Assembly (NCBI RefSeq): GCF_001425705.1
Contig: NZ_LMDC01000001.1
Coordinates: 372,001 to 436,000, forward strand
Direction of reading: 5' to 3'
Length of the DNA: 64,000 bases
From: Pelomonas sp. Root1217
GTDB taxonomy: Bacteria; Pseudomonadota; Gammaproteobacteria; Burkholderiales; Burkholderiaceae_C
Made by a program: the position numbers and the translations under genes. This document shows positions 25,838-35,881 of this stretch, one piece after another. Each line of letters starts with the position of its first letter. Positions within the stretch are counted from its first letter, which is position 1. The notes under the pieces were generated by a model, which did not search any database, was not told the origin of the DNA, and saw only the letters and a program-made list of their open reading frames with translations.

Positions 25838-27001
25838 ATGGTTTCAGTGGTCACCGGCAATGGCAACGGCTTGATCAACACCTCCAAGGACGTGTTGGGC
25901 GGGGCAGGCGGGATGGGACAGGCCGCCACGGGGCGAGCCGGTGAACAGATCACCGTCAACGCGGCCAACGGCAACCTGGTCATCCAGGACCGCGACGAAT
26001 ACCTGGTCGGCGTCGGCCCCGACGTCGACCTGCTCCGTACCTACAACAGTCAGGGCGGTTGGGATGGTGATAACGGGGATGGCTGGCGCGTCGGCTACTA
26101 CCGGCGCGTGTCGGGCCGCGTGGGCACCGTCAACACCGCCGGCAGCAGCATCAAGCGCACCGATGCGGACGGCCACGAGGCGTCGTACGCCTTTGATACC
26201 GCCAGCGGCAAGTACTTCACGGCCGAGGGCTCGGGCCAGTTCGACAGCCTGAGCTACAGCGCTGGCGTCTGGACCTGGACCGATGGCGATACCGGCACGA
26301 CAGAAACCTACGCCAATGTCGACGGGGAGATCTACCGGCTCAATCAGATCACTGACGCCCAAGGCAACTTCGTCAAGGTCGACTACGACGGCGCTGGCCT
26401 GATCAGCTCACGTCATCCGCTACGCCTACGACAAGGTTGGCAATCAGCGGTTCGTCGTCAATGCAGAAGGTTTCGTGAGCGAGCGGCGCTACGACGCGGC
26501 AGGCCGGATCGTGGCGAGCGTGGAGCACGAGCAGCCTTGGACCTGGAGCGTCGGCGCCGTGCCGAGCGAGGCGGACCTCGCGGCGATCTATTCGCCAACC
26601 AAACGCGAGTTCAACAAGGACATGGACGGGCTCGGGGGTTCCGTCGGCATCTGGGAAGCCGGAAGGCTCAAGCTGGTCAGCGAGCCCCTGCCAAACGGCG
26701 GCTATGCGCTCATGACCAGCCCAAAGCAGATGCCGGTGGGGTCAGTACTCAAACTCGACTATCAGCCGGTTCACCTCCAGCAGTTGATGCACATCATGCT
26801 CAAGGATGGGGCTGGTGGTATGAGCCGAGCGGCCCTGATTTTCAAGAACAACGGACACGTCTATACCCAGCGCCGACAGCTAGAAGCGAACATACCCACC
26901 GGAACGTTCGTGGAGGTGGACATCGGGGTCTACGTTCCGGGCAAGACGTACAGCATCGAGATGGAGTCGACTGCCACCGGCGCGCGAGTGTTTATCTATG
27001 A
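25838..27001 (+). pseudogene. N-terminal part of the giant RHS protein, ending in a frame change near 26405
   Basis: The first 190 residues (MVSVVTGNGNGLINTS, RAGEQITVNAANGNLVIQDRDEYLVG, DLLRTYNSQGGWDGDNGDGW, then QITDAQGNFVKVDYDGAGLISS) are the standard N-terminus of giant LysM/RHS proteins of Burkholderiales. It is preceded by GGGGAGAG. Near 26405 the RHS pattern leaves this frame and resumes one frame over (VIRYAYDKVGNQRF, 26412 onward). The remaining reading to 27001 is out-of-frame shadow, so the meaningful part is 25838 to about 26405. Either a real frameshift or deletion breaks the gene, or the sequence has an error. Confidence 0.75.
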
Positions 27002-30000
27002 AAAGGGCACGTCGCGCGCCAGTGGCTTGGCGGCAACGATTGTCGAGCCGACGACGGACTGGCAGTCCGTTCGGGCTGAGTTTGCCGTTTTGCGTGCGGC
27101 CAATTTGCCGCCAGGTCAGACGGTCAGCTACATCGACAACATGGAGGAGATTCCACCGCTCAACGGCCGAGTTACTCAATTTTCCTACGACGCCGCAGGC
27201 CGCCAACGCTTTGCGGTGGACGCCGAAGGCTATGTCACCGAGACGCGCTACGACGACGCCAATGCCCGCATGACGACGCTGCGCTACGCCAGCCGGCTGA
27301 ATGGCAGCAGCAGCTACACGCCTGCTGCCTTTGCCCCTGCGCTGAACACGTTGACGGCTGCACTTCCGGGTCTGGGTGCGGCGACCAGCGTCATCCGTGA
27401 ACTCGACCGCGCCGGGCGACTGAGCGTTGAGACCGATGGCAATGGCGTGCAGACCCAGTTCACCTACGACGCCGCCGGCCAGCTGGAGACCGAGGTCCTG
27501 GCTAGCAACGTGGTTGGGCAAGCCAGCACGACGCGCTACGCCTACAACGGCGCCGGCCAACGCATCTCGATCACTCGCGCCGACGGCACGGCGCTGGCCA
27601 GCACCACGCGCTACGAATACGACGCCCAAGGTCGCCTGTGGCACGAGATCGACCCCCGCGGCGTCGCGCTGGCCGAAGGCACCGGCGCCTGGGAGCAGGC
27701 CGAGCGCGTGCGGCTGGGCTACGCCACGGACCTCTCCACCCTGGCCGCCGACGCCAAGGCCGCGGCGCAAACCGCGCTGCGCAAGCTCTACACCACCGAC
27801 TACGGCTACGACGCCGCCGGCCGCGTCACGACAGTCACCGACGCGCTGGGCGGCGTCACCGCGACGGACTACGACGCCTTCGGCCGCGCCAGCGTCATCA
27901 CCGATGCGCGCGGGTTCAAGCGCTATCAGGTCTACGACAAGACCGGGCGCCTGCTGCAATCAGTCGATGCACAGCGCTACCTCACCGCCTATGGCTACGA
28001 CGCTTTCGGCAACCTCACCAGCAGCCTGCGCGTGGATGCCAAAGTGCAAGGCACGCTGTCGGGCGGCCAAGCCGTCGTTCTGGCCACCTCGGCGCAGGCC
28101 AATGGTGCCTACGTGCTCACCAACGCCACGGCCGACGCCCTCACGAGCCGCACCTACGACCGCAACGGCCGCCTGCTCAAGGAAACCGACGCCGAGAACT
28201 ACCTTGAAGGTAGCGACGCGCTGGACGCCTTCGGCCAGCGCCTGAGCGTCAAGAACAAGCTCGGCGCCACCGTCACCTACACCTACGACCGCCTCGGGCG
28301 CCTGCTCACCGAAACCCTGCCCGTGCAGGCCAAGGACGGCACCGGTGCGCTCAAGGACGTCGTCAACGAATACCAATACGACAGCCGCGGCAACCGCATC
28401 GTCAGCATCGAGGCCAAGGGGCTGACCGAACAGCGCACAACGCAGATGGCCTACGACGCCAACGACCGCCTGGTCCGGCGCATCGGCATGAGCTACACGG
28501 CCACCGCCGCTGACGGCAGCACCAGCACCGTCACGCCGGCCGACGCGATGCGCTACGACGCCCGCGGCAACCTCATCGAGCAGGTCAGCCATGGCCAGCT
28601 CCAGGCCGACGGCCTCACCGTCAATGGTGGCAGGCGCTCCGTGGCCTGGTATGACGCGCTCAACCAAAAGACGCTGGAGATCAGCGCCGACCGCGTCGCC
28701 TCGCGCGCCAGCTACGACGCCGCGGGCAACCAGATCATGCAAACCGTCTACGCCACGCGCATCGCCGACGGCGTGACCCTCGACCCGGTGGGCAGCGCGC
28801 CTGCGGTCACCGCCGACACCGCCAACGACCGCACGCTGCGCACCCTGTACGACGCGCTCAACCGCAAGACCCAGACCTCGCTGGATAACCTCTACGCCTG
28901 GAGCAGCGGTGACGGCACCAACCTCGTCATCAGCGGCCTGACGCCGCTGAACACGGTGCTGCAGAGCTTCTTCTACGACGCGGTGGGCAACCTGACCGAG
29001 CGCAAGGATGGGCGCGACAATTCCAGCTTCGAGTACTTCGACGGCAACGGCCGGCGGACCCTGTCGATCGACGCCGGCGGCGCGGCCATCGCGTGGGAGT
29101 ACGGCCACGCAGGCAACGTCGCTACCAAACAAACCCGCTACGCCGCGATGCTGCCCGGCGGCTACGCCCGCCAGGCTAACAAGCTGGCCAGCGCCGGCGC
29201 CACCAACGACCCGGCGCAGCTCATCCCCGTCATCACCGGGCAGTTCGTGCCTACCGGCGAGCAAAACCGCATCACCGAGGTCAGCCTGGACCGACTGGAC
29301 CGCGTCACCGAGCAGCGCCTCTTGAACGTGGCGCAGGACACCATCGACGCCAGCGGCACCCGCACGCAGAGCACGACGACCGCCATCACCCGCTACCAGT
29401 ACAACGGCCTGGGCGCCGTCACGCAGACCCAGGCGCTGGCGGCGGAGGTCGGCACGACCCTGACCTGGGAGCAGACCGACATCAGCTACGACAGCCTGGG
29501 CCGTGAGACACGGCGCGAGGCGCCGGGCTATAGAGACTTCGAGGGCGCCGACGTTCGGCCCACCACCGACACCGAGTACGACGGCCTGGGGCAGGTCAAG
29601 CGGCGCATCCAGCGCGGCAAGGACACCACCGTCGAGACGGACGACCGCGTCACGCTCAGTGGCTACGACGCCAACGGCCTGCTCGTGCAGACAACGGACG
29701 CGGCAGGCGCCATCACGACCTATGCCTACGACGCCAGCGGCAACCTGAGCCGGCGCGTGAACAAGGACGTGCGCCGCTCGGACAGTACCGCCAGCGCCCC
29801 CAAGCTGCGCGACATCATCACCAGCTACGAGTTCGACGCGGCCGGGCGCATCGTCGTGGAAAAGCACTGGGAGAGCGACAAGGCGGCCGCGGCCGAGACC
29901 CGCAAGACCCGCTACAACGCCTTCGGCGAGTTCAGCGCCAAGGGCATCGGCGACGGCTGGGAGGAGTTCGCCGAGTACTCCACGCTGGGGAAGGTTGTGA

Positions 30001-33000
30001 AGACCAACGCGGGTGACGGGGCGATCAAGTTCTACGTCTATGACGCCAATGGCAACCAGACCCGCGAGATCCGCGGCAATGGCGACGCGACCTACAAGGT
30101 GGCCGGGCTGGACGTGGCCATCGACCTGCGTAGCCTCACCCTGCAGCAGGCTACATCCGGCAAGCGCAACCCTGCCGACACCGCCTTCCTGCCGCTGTAC
30201 TCGCGTGTCAGCGTCTACAACTCCCGCAACCTCATCACCCAGACCATCGATCCGCAGATCGATGTGCTCAAGAGCGCGGTGACGATGGGTGGCCTTTACA
30301 ACGAGCAGTGGGTGCCGACTTGGACGCCGCCAACGCCCACCATCATCAACGAGACAATCATTCCTCAAGGTGCAGTCACGGCCACAAGCGGAGCTTCGCC
30401 ACGGCTGAATATTTCTGTGCCGGGCGTCAGAATGATCGCCTGGGACTTCAGCCACAACGTGCCGAGTACCGATTCAATCTGGCCCCCGTTCTACGCTTTC
30501 GGCTCCGACAGTTTTTCTATCGATCTGTCAGCGTTCAAAGGCAAGGGTGAACAGTTGTTCTCGTACTCGACGGATGCGCCTCGCACGTTGGGACGTGGCC
30601 GGTTCACAGTGGATGCGCAAGGCACGGTCAGTTTTTCTTTCGATCCGCAGTTCGACACAGACCGTTTCACTGGCTCCATCTCAGTGCCAGGGGAGCCCGC
30701 CTATGTAAATCCGGGGCAGTACACGCAATACAAGTTCAGCGTGACCGACGAGGCGACGGGTCAACTGCTCAGAGAAGGACAGTTCGAATCCGTGTATGGC
30801 CAGTTCGCGGGACAAATATCGCTATGGCAACTCCGCCCAACAGGGTCGCAGCCGTCCCCGCGAGTCCTGCAGATCCAGTATTCGACACCCAAGTTCACAA
30901 TTCCGTATGCCGGCGGCGGCTCGGCGACGATGCGAGTTCTTTTCTACAAGGACGGAACGATCTCGTACTCGCAGTCGGCGGATCCTCTCAAGCGGCCCGT
31001 CACCTTGACCATCAAGGGACGCCAGGCCGTTGGCGCGTCTCTGACCTTTGCCGGCCGCGACATCGAATTGCCCGCCAGCAGCAGCGTCTACACACCGGCG
31101 ACCGCTACGACGCCGGCCTATACGACCTTCACGTTCGATGCAGCCAGCTACGTCGGCACCAGCGGGATCTACAGCTACGACCTGCGTCCCTATGACGGCA
31201 TGGGCCGCATCCTTCGGGATGAGGCGGGCGTGGAACTGACCCAGTCGGGCCGCATCGTCTTCGACGCAACGGGCGGCAAACCGCCGCAAGTCCAGCAGCT
31301 GATCACCGTCCTGTCCAACCAACCCAGTGTCACCATCAAACGCTTCCAATCCTTCAACGCCTTCGGCGACGTGGTGGAAGAACGCGACGAACGCGTGGCC
31401 GAGCGGATGCTTGCGGCCATCAACGACGACCGCAAGAGCAAGAGCCAATCCGCGCTGACTGCCCTGACCGCCGACCAACTCGCCAGCGCCAAGACCACGC
31501 TGCAATACAACACCCTGGGCCAGCTCATCGCCAAGCTCGACCCCGAAACCTTCGTCACCGCAGAAAACGGCTACCGCTACCGAGCCCGCCCCGAGACCCG
31601 TTTCGGCTACGACCTGCTGGGCCGGCACACCACCATGCTGGATGCCAATGGCAACTTGAGCCGCGTGCAATACCTGGCCGGCAGCCGCGGCGACGATGCC
31701 CTGGTCGTGAACGAATTCGACGCCGCCGGCGGCAATGCCGACGCGTACAACGCCACTGGCGGTGGCATCCGCACGAGCCAGTACGACATCTTCGGCGACG
31801 CCCGCAAGATCACCGACGCCGAGGGCGCCGTCACCGAGCGCAACTTCGACAGGCGCGGCCTGCTCACCACCGTTACTCGCAAGGGCGTGCAGCGCCTGGC
31901 CAATGCCACGACTGGTGCGCTCGACGCTGGCCGCGACCTCAGCGACAGCTACGCCTACGACGAACTCGGCCAGCGCCTGACCGCCACGAACGCGCTCAAC
32001 ATCACCACCCGCACCGACTACGACGCCCTGCAGCGCGTCGTGCAGACCGTCTCCGGCAGCGGCTTTATCACTGGCTATACCTACGAGCTGCGCCAGGCCG
32101 GCGCCACCGGCATCACCAGCGTGGCTGGCGCCGGCGGCGCGGCCACCATCACCGGCGGCTATGTGCGCACCACGCTGCAGGCCGACGGGCGCAGCCTCAT
32201 CGACAAGGTCGACTACTTCGGCCACACCACCTGGCACCAGGACCTCAGCGGCGCGCAGTTCACCTACACCTTCAACAGCGCCGCCCAGCTCGTCAAGCAG
32301 ACCAGCACCGTGCACACGGGCCAGAGCGCCGCGCAGAGCGTCGACTACACCTACTACGCCAACGGCTACATCCGCTCCTTCACCGACAACACGCAAGGCA
32401 TCACCAGCGAGTACGCCTACGACAACGCCGGCAACCGCGTCGCCGAAGGCACTTTCAGCCTCGTCAACGGCACCAAGGCCACGGCCTACCAGAACGCCAC
32501 CATCACCTACGACGAGCTCAACCGCATCTCGCGCGTGCGTGACGCCAACTTCTTCGACGTGGCCTACGAGTTCGACGCCGTCGGCAACCGCCGGCGCATC
32601 ACCGCCACCTACTGGGACGGCCTGGCCGGGCTGCTGGGCGGGGGCACGCAGGACTACTGGTACGCCTACGACAAGCTCAACCGCTTCACGGTCAGCAAGG
32701 GACGCCTGGAAACTTCCGTCGGCGTGGCCACCACGGCGCGGGGCACGAGCGCAGGCGACACCGGCATCGTCATCAAGCGCGGCACCGAGGGCACGCTGCT
32801 GGGCTACGACAAGGTCAGCCAGCGCCGCTTGGCCACCTATAACGACCCTTACCTCGTCGCCGGCGCCCAAACCGTCAGCGAAACCTATACCTACAGCCAG
32901 GACGGCTACCTGCTGACCACCGCGCAAACCACCGCGTACATCAACGGTCTTGTTGCCACGCGCAAGGTCGATGACGTGGGCCGCACCACGCTGCTCACCG

Positions 33001-35606
33001 ACATCTTCAACCATCAGTCCACCCAAAGCACCTACGACAACGACAACCGGCTGCTCACCCAGAGCTTCGTGGGCGACATCCGCAACCTCAGCGACACGAG
33101 CAAGAACTACACCGTTACCTACAGCTATTACAAGGACAAGACCGACGCCACGACCAGCCAGACGGGCACCGGGGCACTCGCCAGCGTCGTCCAGCAGCCT
33201 GCAGCCAACATTGCGAGTGCCTTTGCGACCACCACGACTTACAAGTACGACTACTGGGACGACGCCAAGCAGACCGTCATCACCAAGTACACGGCCAACC
33301 AAAACACGGCTAACACACTCAAGTACGACGTCAACGGCCATCTCAAGAGCAACACCGACGCCGGTACCGGCCAGACTCAGAGCTACCGCACCAACGCCAA
33401 CGGCCAGGTGCTGCAGCGCACCAGCGGCTCGATGGCGCACTACTTCTACTACGCCGATGGCCACCGGATCGGCGACGTGGGCAACACGCCCGAAGACAAG
33501 CTGCGCGTGAGCTACGCCGAGCAACTGCACCGCAAGGGCTTCCCGGAGACCGCCGATCAGCGCCGCGAGCGGTACAAGCGCCCCAGCCCGGCCACCAGCG
33601 CCGACTTCGACCAGAACTACGAGCCCATCAACGACAGCTACCCCGGCAGCGCCGCCGGCAGCTACACCGTGCGCCAGGACGGCGAGACGCTGCGCACCAT
33701 CGCGCAGTCGCTGTGGGGCGATTCCAGCCTCTGGTACGTCATCGCCGAGGCCAACGGCCTGCTGGGCGATGGCGCGCTCAAGGCCGGCCAGGTGCTGGTG
33801 ATCCCCAACAAGGTCACCAACATCCACAACAACAGCCAGACCTGGCGGCCCTACAGCGCCGGCGAAGCTATCGGGGCGGTGGACCCGAACTGGTCCGAGG
33901 CCAATATGGCGGGGTTCAAGAAGCTGGGCGAGGATATCCAGCGCTCCATCGGCAGCGCCATGAACAACCTGGCCATGGGCAATTGGATGATGCAGATAAC
34001 CGAGCAGGCGGCGTCAATGGCTTCGGCCAACTTGAACTTCTTCTATGCGATGAAGGGAATCGACGCTCGCCTGGATGCGGCCAAAAAGGAAAGCGAGAAA
34101 TATTCCCTCGCGCCGCCGCCACCGCCACCGCCCTCGGGCAAAACCCGGCTGGGCAATCCGAGTGGTCCCCGCCTCAACATCCCAACGGGGGAGGGCTCAA
34201 GCCGATATAGCCTGCCTTCGGGATCTTCGGGCCTTGCGGTCAATCAGGGTGGGTTCTGGTCAAGCGCTCAAACCTTGACCAGTGGGTACAGCTTCTCGGC
34301 GTCGCTCGGTTTTCAGCTCGCCGGCTGGGGCAGCGATGTTGGCATCGGCGGGGCAAGTGTTGCGGCGCTGGAATGGCGGGGGACGGCGCAGAGCGCGCTT
34401 GGCAACGCGTTAGGCGACTCCATGGTGGCCAACGCGCAGTCCGACGTGAACTCGAGCAAGGCGCTAGATCAGTTTGACGCTGAGACCGCAAGACTTACGA
34501 GGTACCAGGAGGCCGCACCAGCCGCTGATGATGAAAGGGGTATGGCCTTCAGAAACGGTGTTCCTCCACGTGCGGGCATGAAGTTCACCGATTATGGATG
34601 GCAATACATTGACGGCAACGCGCCTGGCGGATATGGCGACCAAGCGGTGCTTGCCGCGAATCAAGCAGTGACCAAGCAGGTTGGTCCGGGCCAATTCAAG
34701 CATGTGATGCCTGACGGCCACACCGTCTATGACGCAAGCCCATACGCCCCACCGACCGAGGAAAGTCGCAGGGTGCGTGACCAGTTGCAGGAGCGCTATG
34801 AGGTAGAGCGCACGGCCGAGAACACAGCAGTTCGGGCGGCCACCTACTCACGATTCCAGTCCTTTGCCGAGGACATGGCGGCGCGCAAGGTGGCCTTACC
34901 TCTCCCTGAGAGCTTGCGAATGTCCAGCATGGAAAAGGCGCATCTTTTCTTGGATGGCGTCAACCTCCTTGCCGATGGTCCATTCGCTTTAGTCGGTGCC
35001 TTCGCCGGGATAGTCGATGCGGGCCTCTACTTCTACGAGGGCAAGAATTTCGATGCAGGGCTATCCCTTGCTGGAGCCGTTCCTCTGCTGGGCGCGACGT
35101 TCTCTGTTGGCCGTTCTGTTGTGCGCATGGGCGATGATTTGGCGAGTGGCCTTGTCGCTGCGCGCGTGACGGATCTAGGTCGAGAAGGGCACGCGCTCGT
35201 TCGCCATGGTGGCTCCGTGACAAATGAGCAGTTATTCACTCGAGCAGTTACTGGCGTAGCACCTGACGGATCAGTTGCGTTGGCGAGCAACGGGTTAGTC
35301 AGACTTCCACCCTCCTCATCGGCGTTTTACTCTGATCAATTGCTTGCCCAATCAGACCTATTGATTCGAAACAAGTACCTAGATCAAGCAATCGCGTTCA
35401 TGCCGCCCGGCGCTACGCGGGTTGTTATTGAAGCGGTGGATACTGGTACAGTAGTTGGACGTGGATATGATCGTGTTATTTCCACCGTCGGCGGTGTTGG
35501 GCCGCTTCGCTACCATGACTCATTGACGCACGTGCAAGGCGTTTACGACTATCACGCGCAGTCCGGAACTTGGCTAACCATCACAATCTTTCCGGTGAGG
35601 AAATGA
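26475..35606 (+). CDS. giant RHS-repeat protein with LysM domain and C-terminal toxin-like tip (main reading frame)
   Basis: This open frame of 3043 codons (open from about 26403) continues the N-terminal part at 25838. Tandem RHS/YD repeats (YDAAGR, YDALNR, TYDRLGR, YAYDASGN and similar) fill 26.4-33.5 kb, interrupted by two non-repeat segments (26520-27160 and 30295-31190). At 33.66-33.81 kb lies a LysM domain (YTVRQDGETLRTIAQSLWG, ending VLVIPN) for peptidoglycan binding. A polyproline stretch (about 34113-34137), a hydrophobic pre-toxin-like segment (34.95-35.15 kb) and a C-terminal domain from GHALVRHGG (35.19 kb) follow. The DPxG autocleavage core of classical Rhs proteins is not seen and there is no signal peptide. 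Toxin identity is unassigned. Confidence 0.85.
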   Translation: MSERRYDAAGRIVASVEHEQPWTWSVGAVPSEADLAAIYSPTKREFNKDMDGLGGSVGIWEAGRLKLVSEPLPNGGYALMTSPKQMPVGSVLKLDYQPVHLQQLMHIMLKDGAGGMSRAALIFKNNGHVYTQRRQLEANIPTGTFVEVDIGVYVPGKTYSIEMESTATGARVFIYEKGTSRASGLAATIVEPTTDWQSVRAEFAVLRAANLPPGQTVSYIDNMEEIPPLNGRVTQFSYDAAGRQRFAVDAEGYVTETRYDDANARMTTLRYASRLNGSSSYTPAAFAPALNTLTAALPGLGAATSVIRELDRAGRLSVETDGNGVQTQFTYDAAGQLETEVLASNVVGQASTTRYAYNGAGQRISITRADGTALASTTRYEYDAQGRLWHEIDPRGVALAEGTGAWEQAERVRLGYATDLSTLAADAKAAAQTALRKLYTTDYGYDAAGRVTTVTDALGGVTATDYDAFGRASVITDARGFKRYQVYDKTGRLLQSVDAQRYLTAYGYDAFGNLTSSLRVDAKVQGTLSGGQAVVLATSAQANGAYVLTNATADALTSRTYDRNGRLLKETDAENYLEGSDALDAFGQRLSVKNKLGATVTYTYDRLGRLLTETLPVQAKDGTGALKDVVNEYQYDSRGNRIVSIEAKGLTEQRTTQMAYDANDRLVRRIGMSYTATAADGSTSTVTPADAMRYDARGNLIEQVSHGQLQADGLTVNGGRRSVAWYDALNQKTLEISADRVASRASYDAAGNQIMQTVYATRIADGVTLDPVGSAPAVTADTANDRTLRTLYDALNRKTQTSLDNLYAWSSGDGTNLVISGLTPLNTVLQSFFYDAVGNLTERKDGRDNSSFEYFDGNGRRTLSIDAGGAAIAWEYGHAGNVATKQTRYAAMLPGGYARQANKLASAGATNDPAQLIPVITGQFVPTGEQNRITEVSLDRLDRVTEQRLLNVAQDTIDASGTRTQSTTTAITRYQYNGLGAVTQTQALAAEVGTTLTWEQTDISYDSLGRETRREAPGYRDFEGADVRPTTDTEYDGLGQVKRRIQRGKDTTVETDDRVTLSGYDANGLLVQTTDAAGAITTYAYDASGNLSRRVNKDVRRSDSTASAPKLRDIITSYEFDAAGRIVVEKHWESDKAAAAETRKTRYNAFGEFSAKGIGDGWEEFAEYSTLGKVVKTNAGDGAIKFYVYDANGNQTREIRGNGDATYKVAGLDVAIDLRSLTLQQATSGKRNPADTAFLPLYSRVSVYNSRNLITQTIDPQIDVLKSAVTMGGLYNEQWVPTWTPPTPTIINETIIPQGAVTATSGASPRLNISVPGVRMIAWDFSHNVPSTDSIWPPFYAFGSDSFSIDLSAFKGKGEQLFSYSTDAPRTLGRGRFTVDAQGTVSFSFDPQFDTDRFTGSISVPGEPAYVNPGQYTQYKFSVTDEATGQLLREGQFESVYGQFAGQISLWQLRPTGSQPSPRVLQIQYSTPKFTIPYAGGGSATMRVLFYKDGTISYSQSADPLKRPVTLTIKGRQAVGASLTFAGRDIELPASSSVYTPATATTPAYTTFTFDAASYVGTSGIYSYDLRPYDGMGRILRDEAGVELTQSGRIVFDATGGKPPQVQQLITVLSNQPSVTIKRFQSFNAFGDVVEERDERVAERMLAAINDDRKSKSQSALTALTADQLASAKTTLQYNTLGQLIAKLDPETFVTAENGYRYRARPETRFGYDLLGRHTTMLDANGNLSRVQYLAGSRGDDALVVNEFDAAGGNADAYNATGGGIRTSQYDIFGDARKITDAEGAVTERNFDRRGLLTTVTRKGVQRLANATTGALDAGRDLSDSYAYDELGQRLTATNALNITTRTDYDALQRVVQTVSGSGFITGYTYELRQAGATGITSVAGAGGAATITGGYVRTTLQADGRSLIDKVDYFGHTTWHQDLSGAQFTYTFNSAAQLVKQTSTVHTGQSAAQSVDYTYYANGYIRSFTDNTQGITSEYAYDNAGNRVAEGTFSLVNGTKATAYQNATITYDELNRISRVRDANFFDVAYEFDAVGNRRRITATYWDGLAGLLGGGTQDYWYAYDKLNRFTVSKGRLETSVGVATTARGTSAGDTGIVIKRGTEGTLLGYDKVSQRRLATYNDPYLVAGAQTVSETYTYSQDGYLLTTAQTTAYINGLVATRKVDDVGRTTLLTDIFNHQSTQSTYDNDNRLLTQSFVGDIRNLSDTSKNYTVTYSYYKDKTDATTSQTGTGALASVVQQPAANIASAFATTTTYKYDYWDDAKQTVITKYTANQNTANTLKYDVNGHLKSNTDAGTGQTQSYRTNANGQVLQRTSGSMAHYFYYADGHRIGDVGNTPEDKLRVSYAEQLHRKGFPETADQRRERYKRPSPATSADFDQNYEPINDSYPGSAAGSYTVRQDGETLRTIAQSLWGDSSLWYVIAEANGLLGDGALKAGQVLVIPNKVTNIHNNSQTWRPYSAGEAIGAVDPNWSEANMAGFKKLGEDIQRSIGSAMNNLAMGNWMMQITEQAASMASANLNFFYAMKGIDARLDAAKKESEKYSLAPPPPPPPSGKTRLGNPSGPRLNIPTGEGSSRYSLPSGSSGLAVNQGGFWSSAQTLTSGYSFSASLGFQLAGWGSDVGIGGASVAALEWRGTAQSALGNALGDSMVANAQSDVNSSKALDQFDAETARLTRYQEAAPAADDERGMAFRNGVPPRAGMKFTDYGWQYIDGNAPGGYGDQAVLAANQAVTKQVGPGQFKHVMPDGHTVYDASPYAPPTEESRRVRDQLQERYEVERTAENTAVRAATYSRFQSFAEDMAARKVALPLPESLRMSSMEKAHLFLDGVNLLADGPFALVGAFAGIVDAGLYFYEGKNFDAGLSLAGAVPLLGATFSVGRSVVRMGDDLASGLVAARVTDLGREGHALVRHGGSVTNEQLFTRAVTGVAPDGSVALASNGLVRLPPSSSAFYSDQLLAQSDLLIRNKYLDQAIAFMPPGATRVVIEAVDTGTVVGRGYDRVISTVGGVGPLRYHDSLTHVQGVYDYHAQSGTWLTITIFPVRK
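26520..27160 (+). other. first non-repeat insertion in the RHS region
   Basis: A segment of about 210 residues without YD repeats, beginning after VEHEQPWTW and ending before RVTQFSYDAAGR. It has the feel of a beta-sandwich, carbohydrate-binding-like module (GGYALMTSPKQMPVGSVLKLDY, FVEVDIGVYVPGKTYSIEM, WQSVRAEFAVL). Codon use looks less GC-biased than in the repeats. Assignment to any carbohydrate-binding family is inference. Confidence 0.5.
30295..31190 (+). other. second, beta-rich non-repeat insertion in the RHS region
   Basis: About 300 residues between GLYNEQWVPTWTPP and SYDLRPYDGMGRILRD lack YD repeats. They are rich in alternating beta residues (ISVPGVRMIAWDFS, GRGRFTVDAQGTVSFSFDP, PVTLTIKGRQAVGASLTF). 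Base composition is visibly lower in GC than the flanking repeats. It may be an independent ligand-binding or structural module grafted into the shell. Confidence 0.5.
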
Positions 35607-35881
35607 CAGACTTTCTCTATATAGATCACGTGCTGGCGAGTTACTTTGCCGCAAGCACCGGCGCTTCGGATGCTGAGGCAGTTGCGCAACTGCGACAACA
35701 TATGCTGTCTAGCCCATCGCTCGCGAGAGGCCTTTCGGAAGAGGTCAAGCGCGCATTCAGTGAGCACACGTATTCATGGCGAGCTGTGCTTGCAAAATGC
35801 GACGTGTTATGCGCAGAAGATGAGGGCGAGGCGAAAAAATATGCACAGCAGCTGTTCGCGGAAATATTTGCTCCTGCGTAG
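35603..35881 (+). CDS. probable immunity protein for the RHS tip
   Basis: The 92-residue acidic protein begins MTDFLYIDHVLASYFAAS and ends AEDEGEAKKYAQQLFAEIFAPA. It is predicted mainly helical, with one tryptophan (YSWRAVLAKC). Its ATG overlaps the RHS stop (ATGA), with GGTGAGG as ribosome-binding sequence, so it is translationally coupled to the toxin tip. Position, size, acidity and AT-richer composition all fit a dedicated immunity gene. I do not recognise its family, so the role is inferred from context. Confidence 0.72.
   Translation: MTDFLYIDHVLASYFAASTGASDAEAVAQLRQHMLSSPSLARGLSEEVKRAFSEHTYSWRAVLAKCDVLCAEDEGEAKKYAQQLFAEIFAPA

Noticed and set aside
27960-30455. Long open reading frame of 831 codons on the minus strand, antisense to the RHS gene
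   Set aside because: GC-rich coding DNA commonly leaves long antisense frames open; its protein has no domain pattern and mirrors the RHS codon structure. The same holds for the 1001-codon frame at 30822-33827.
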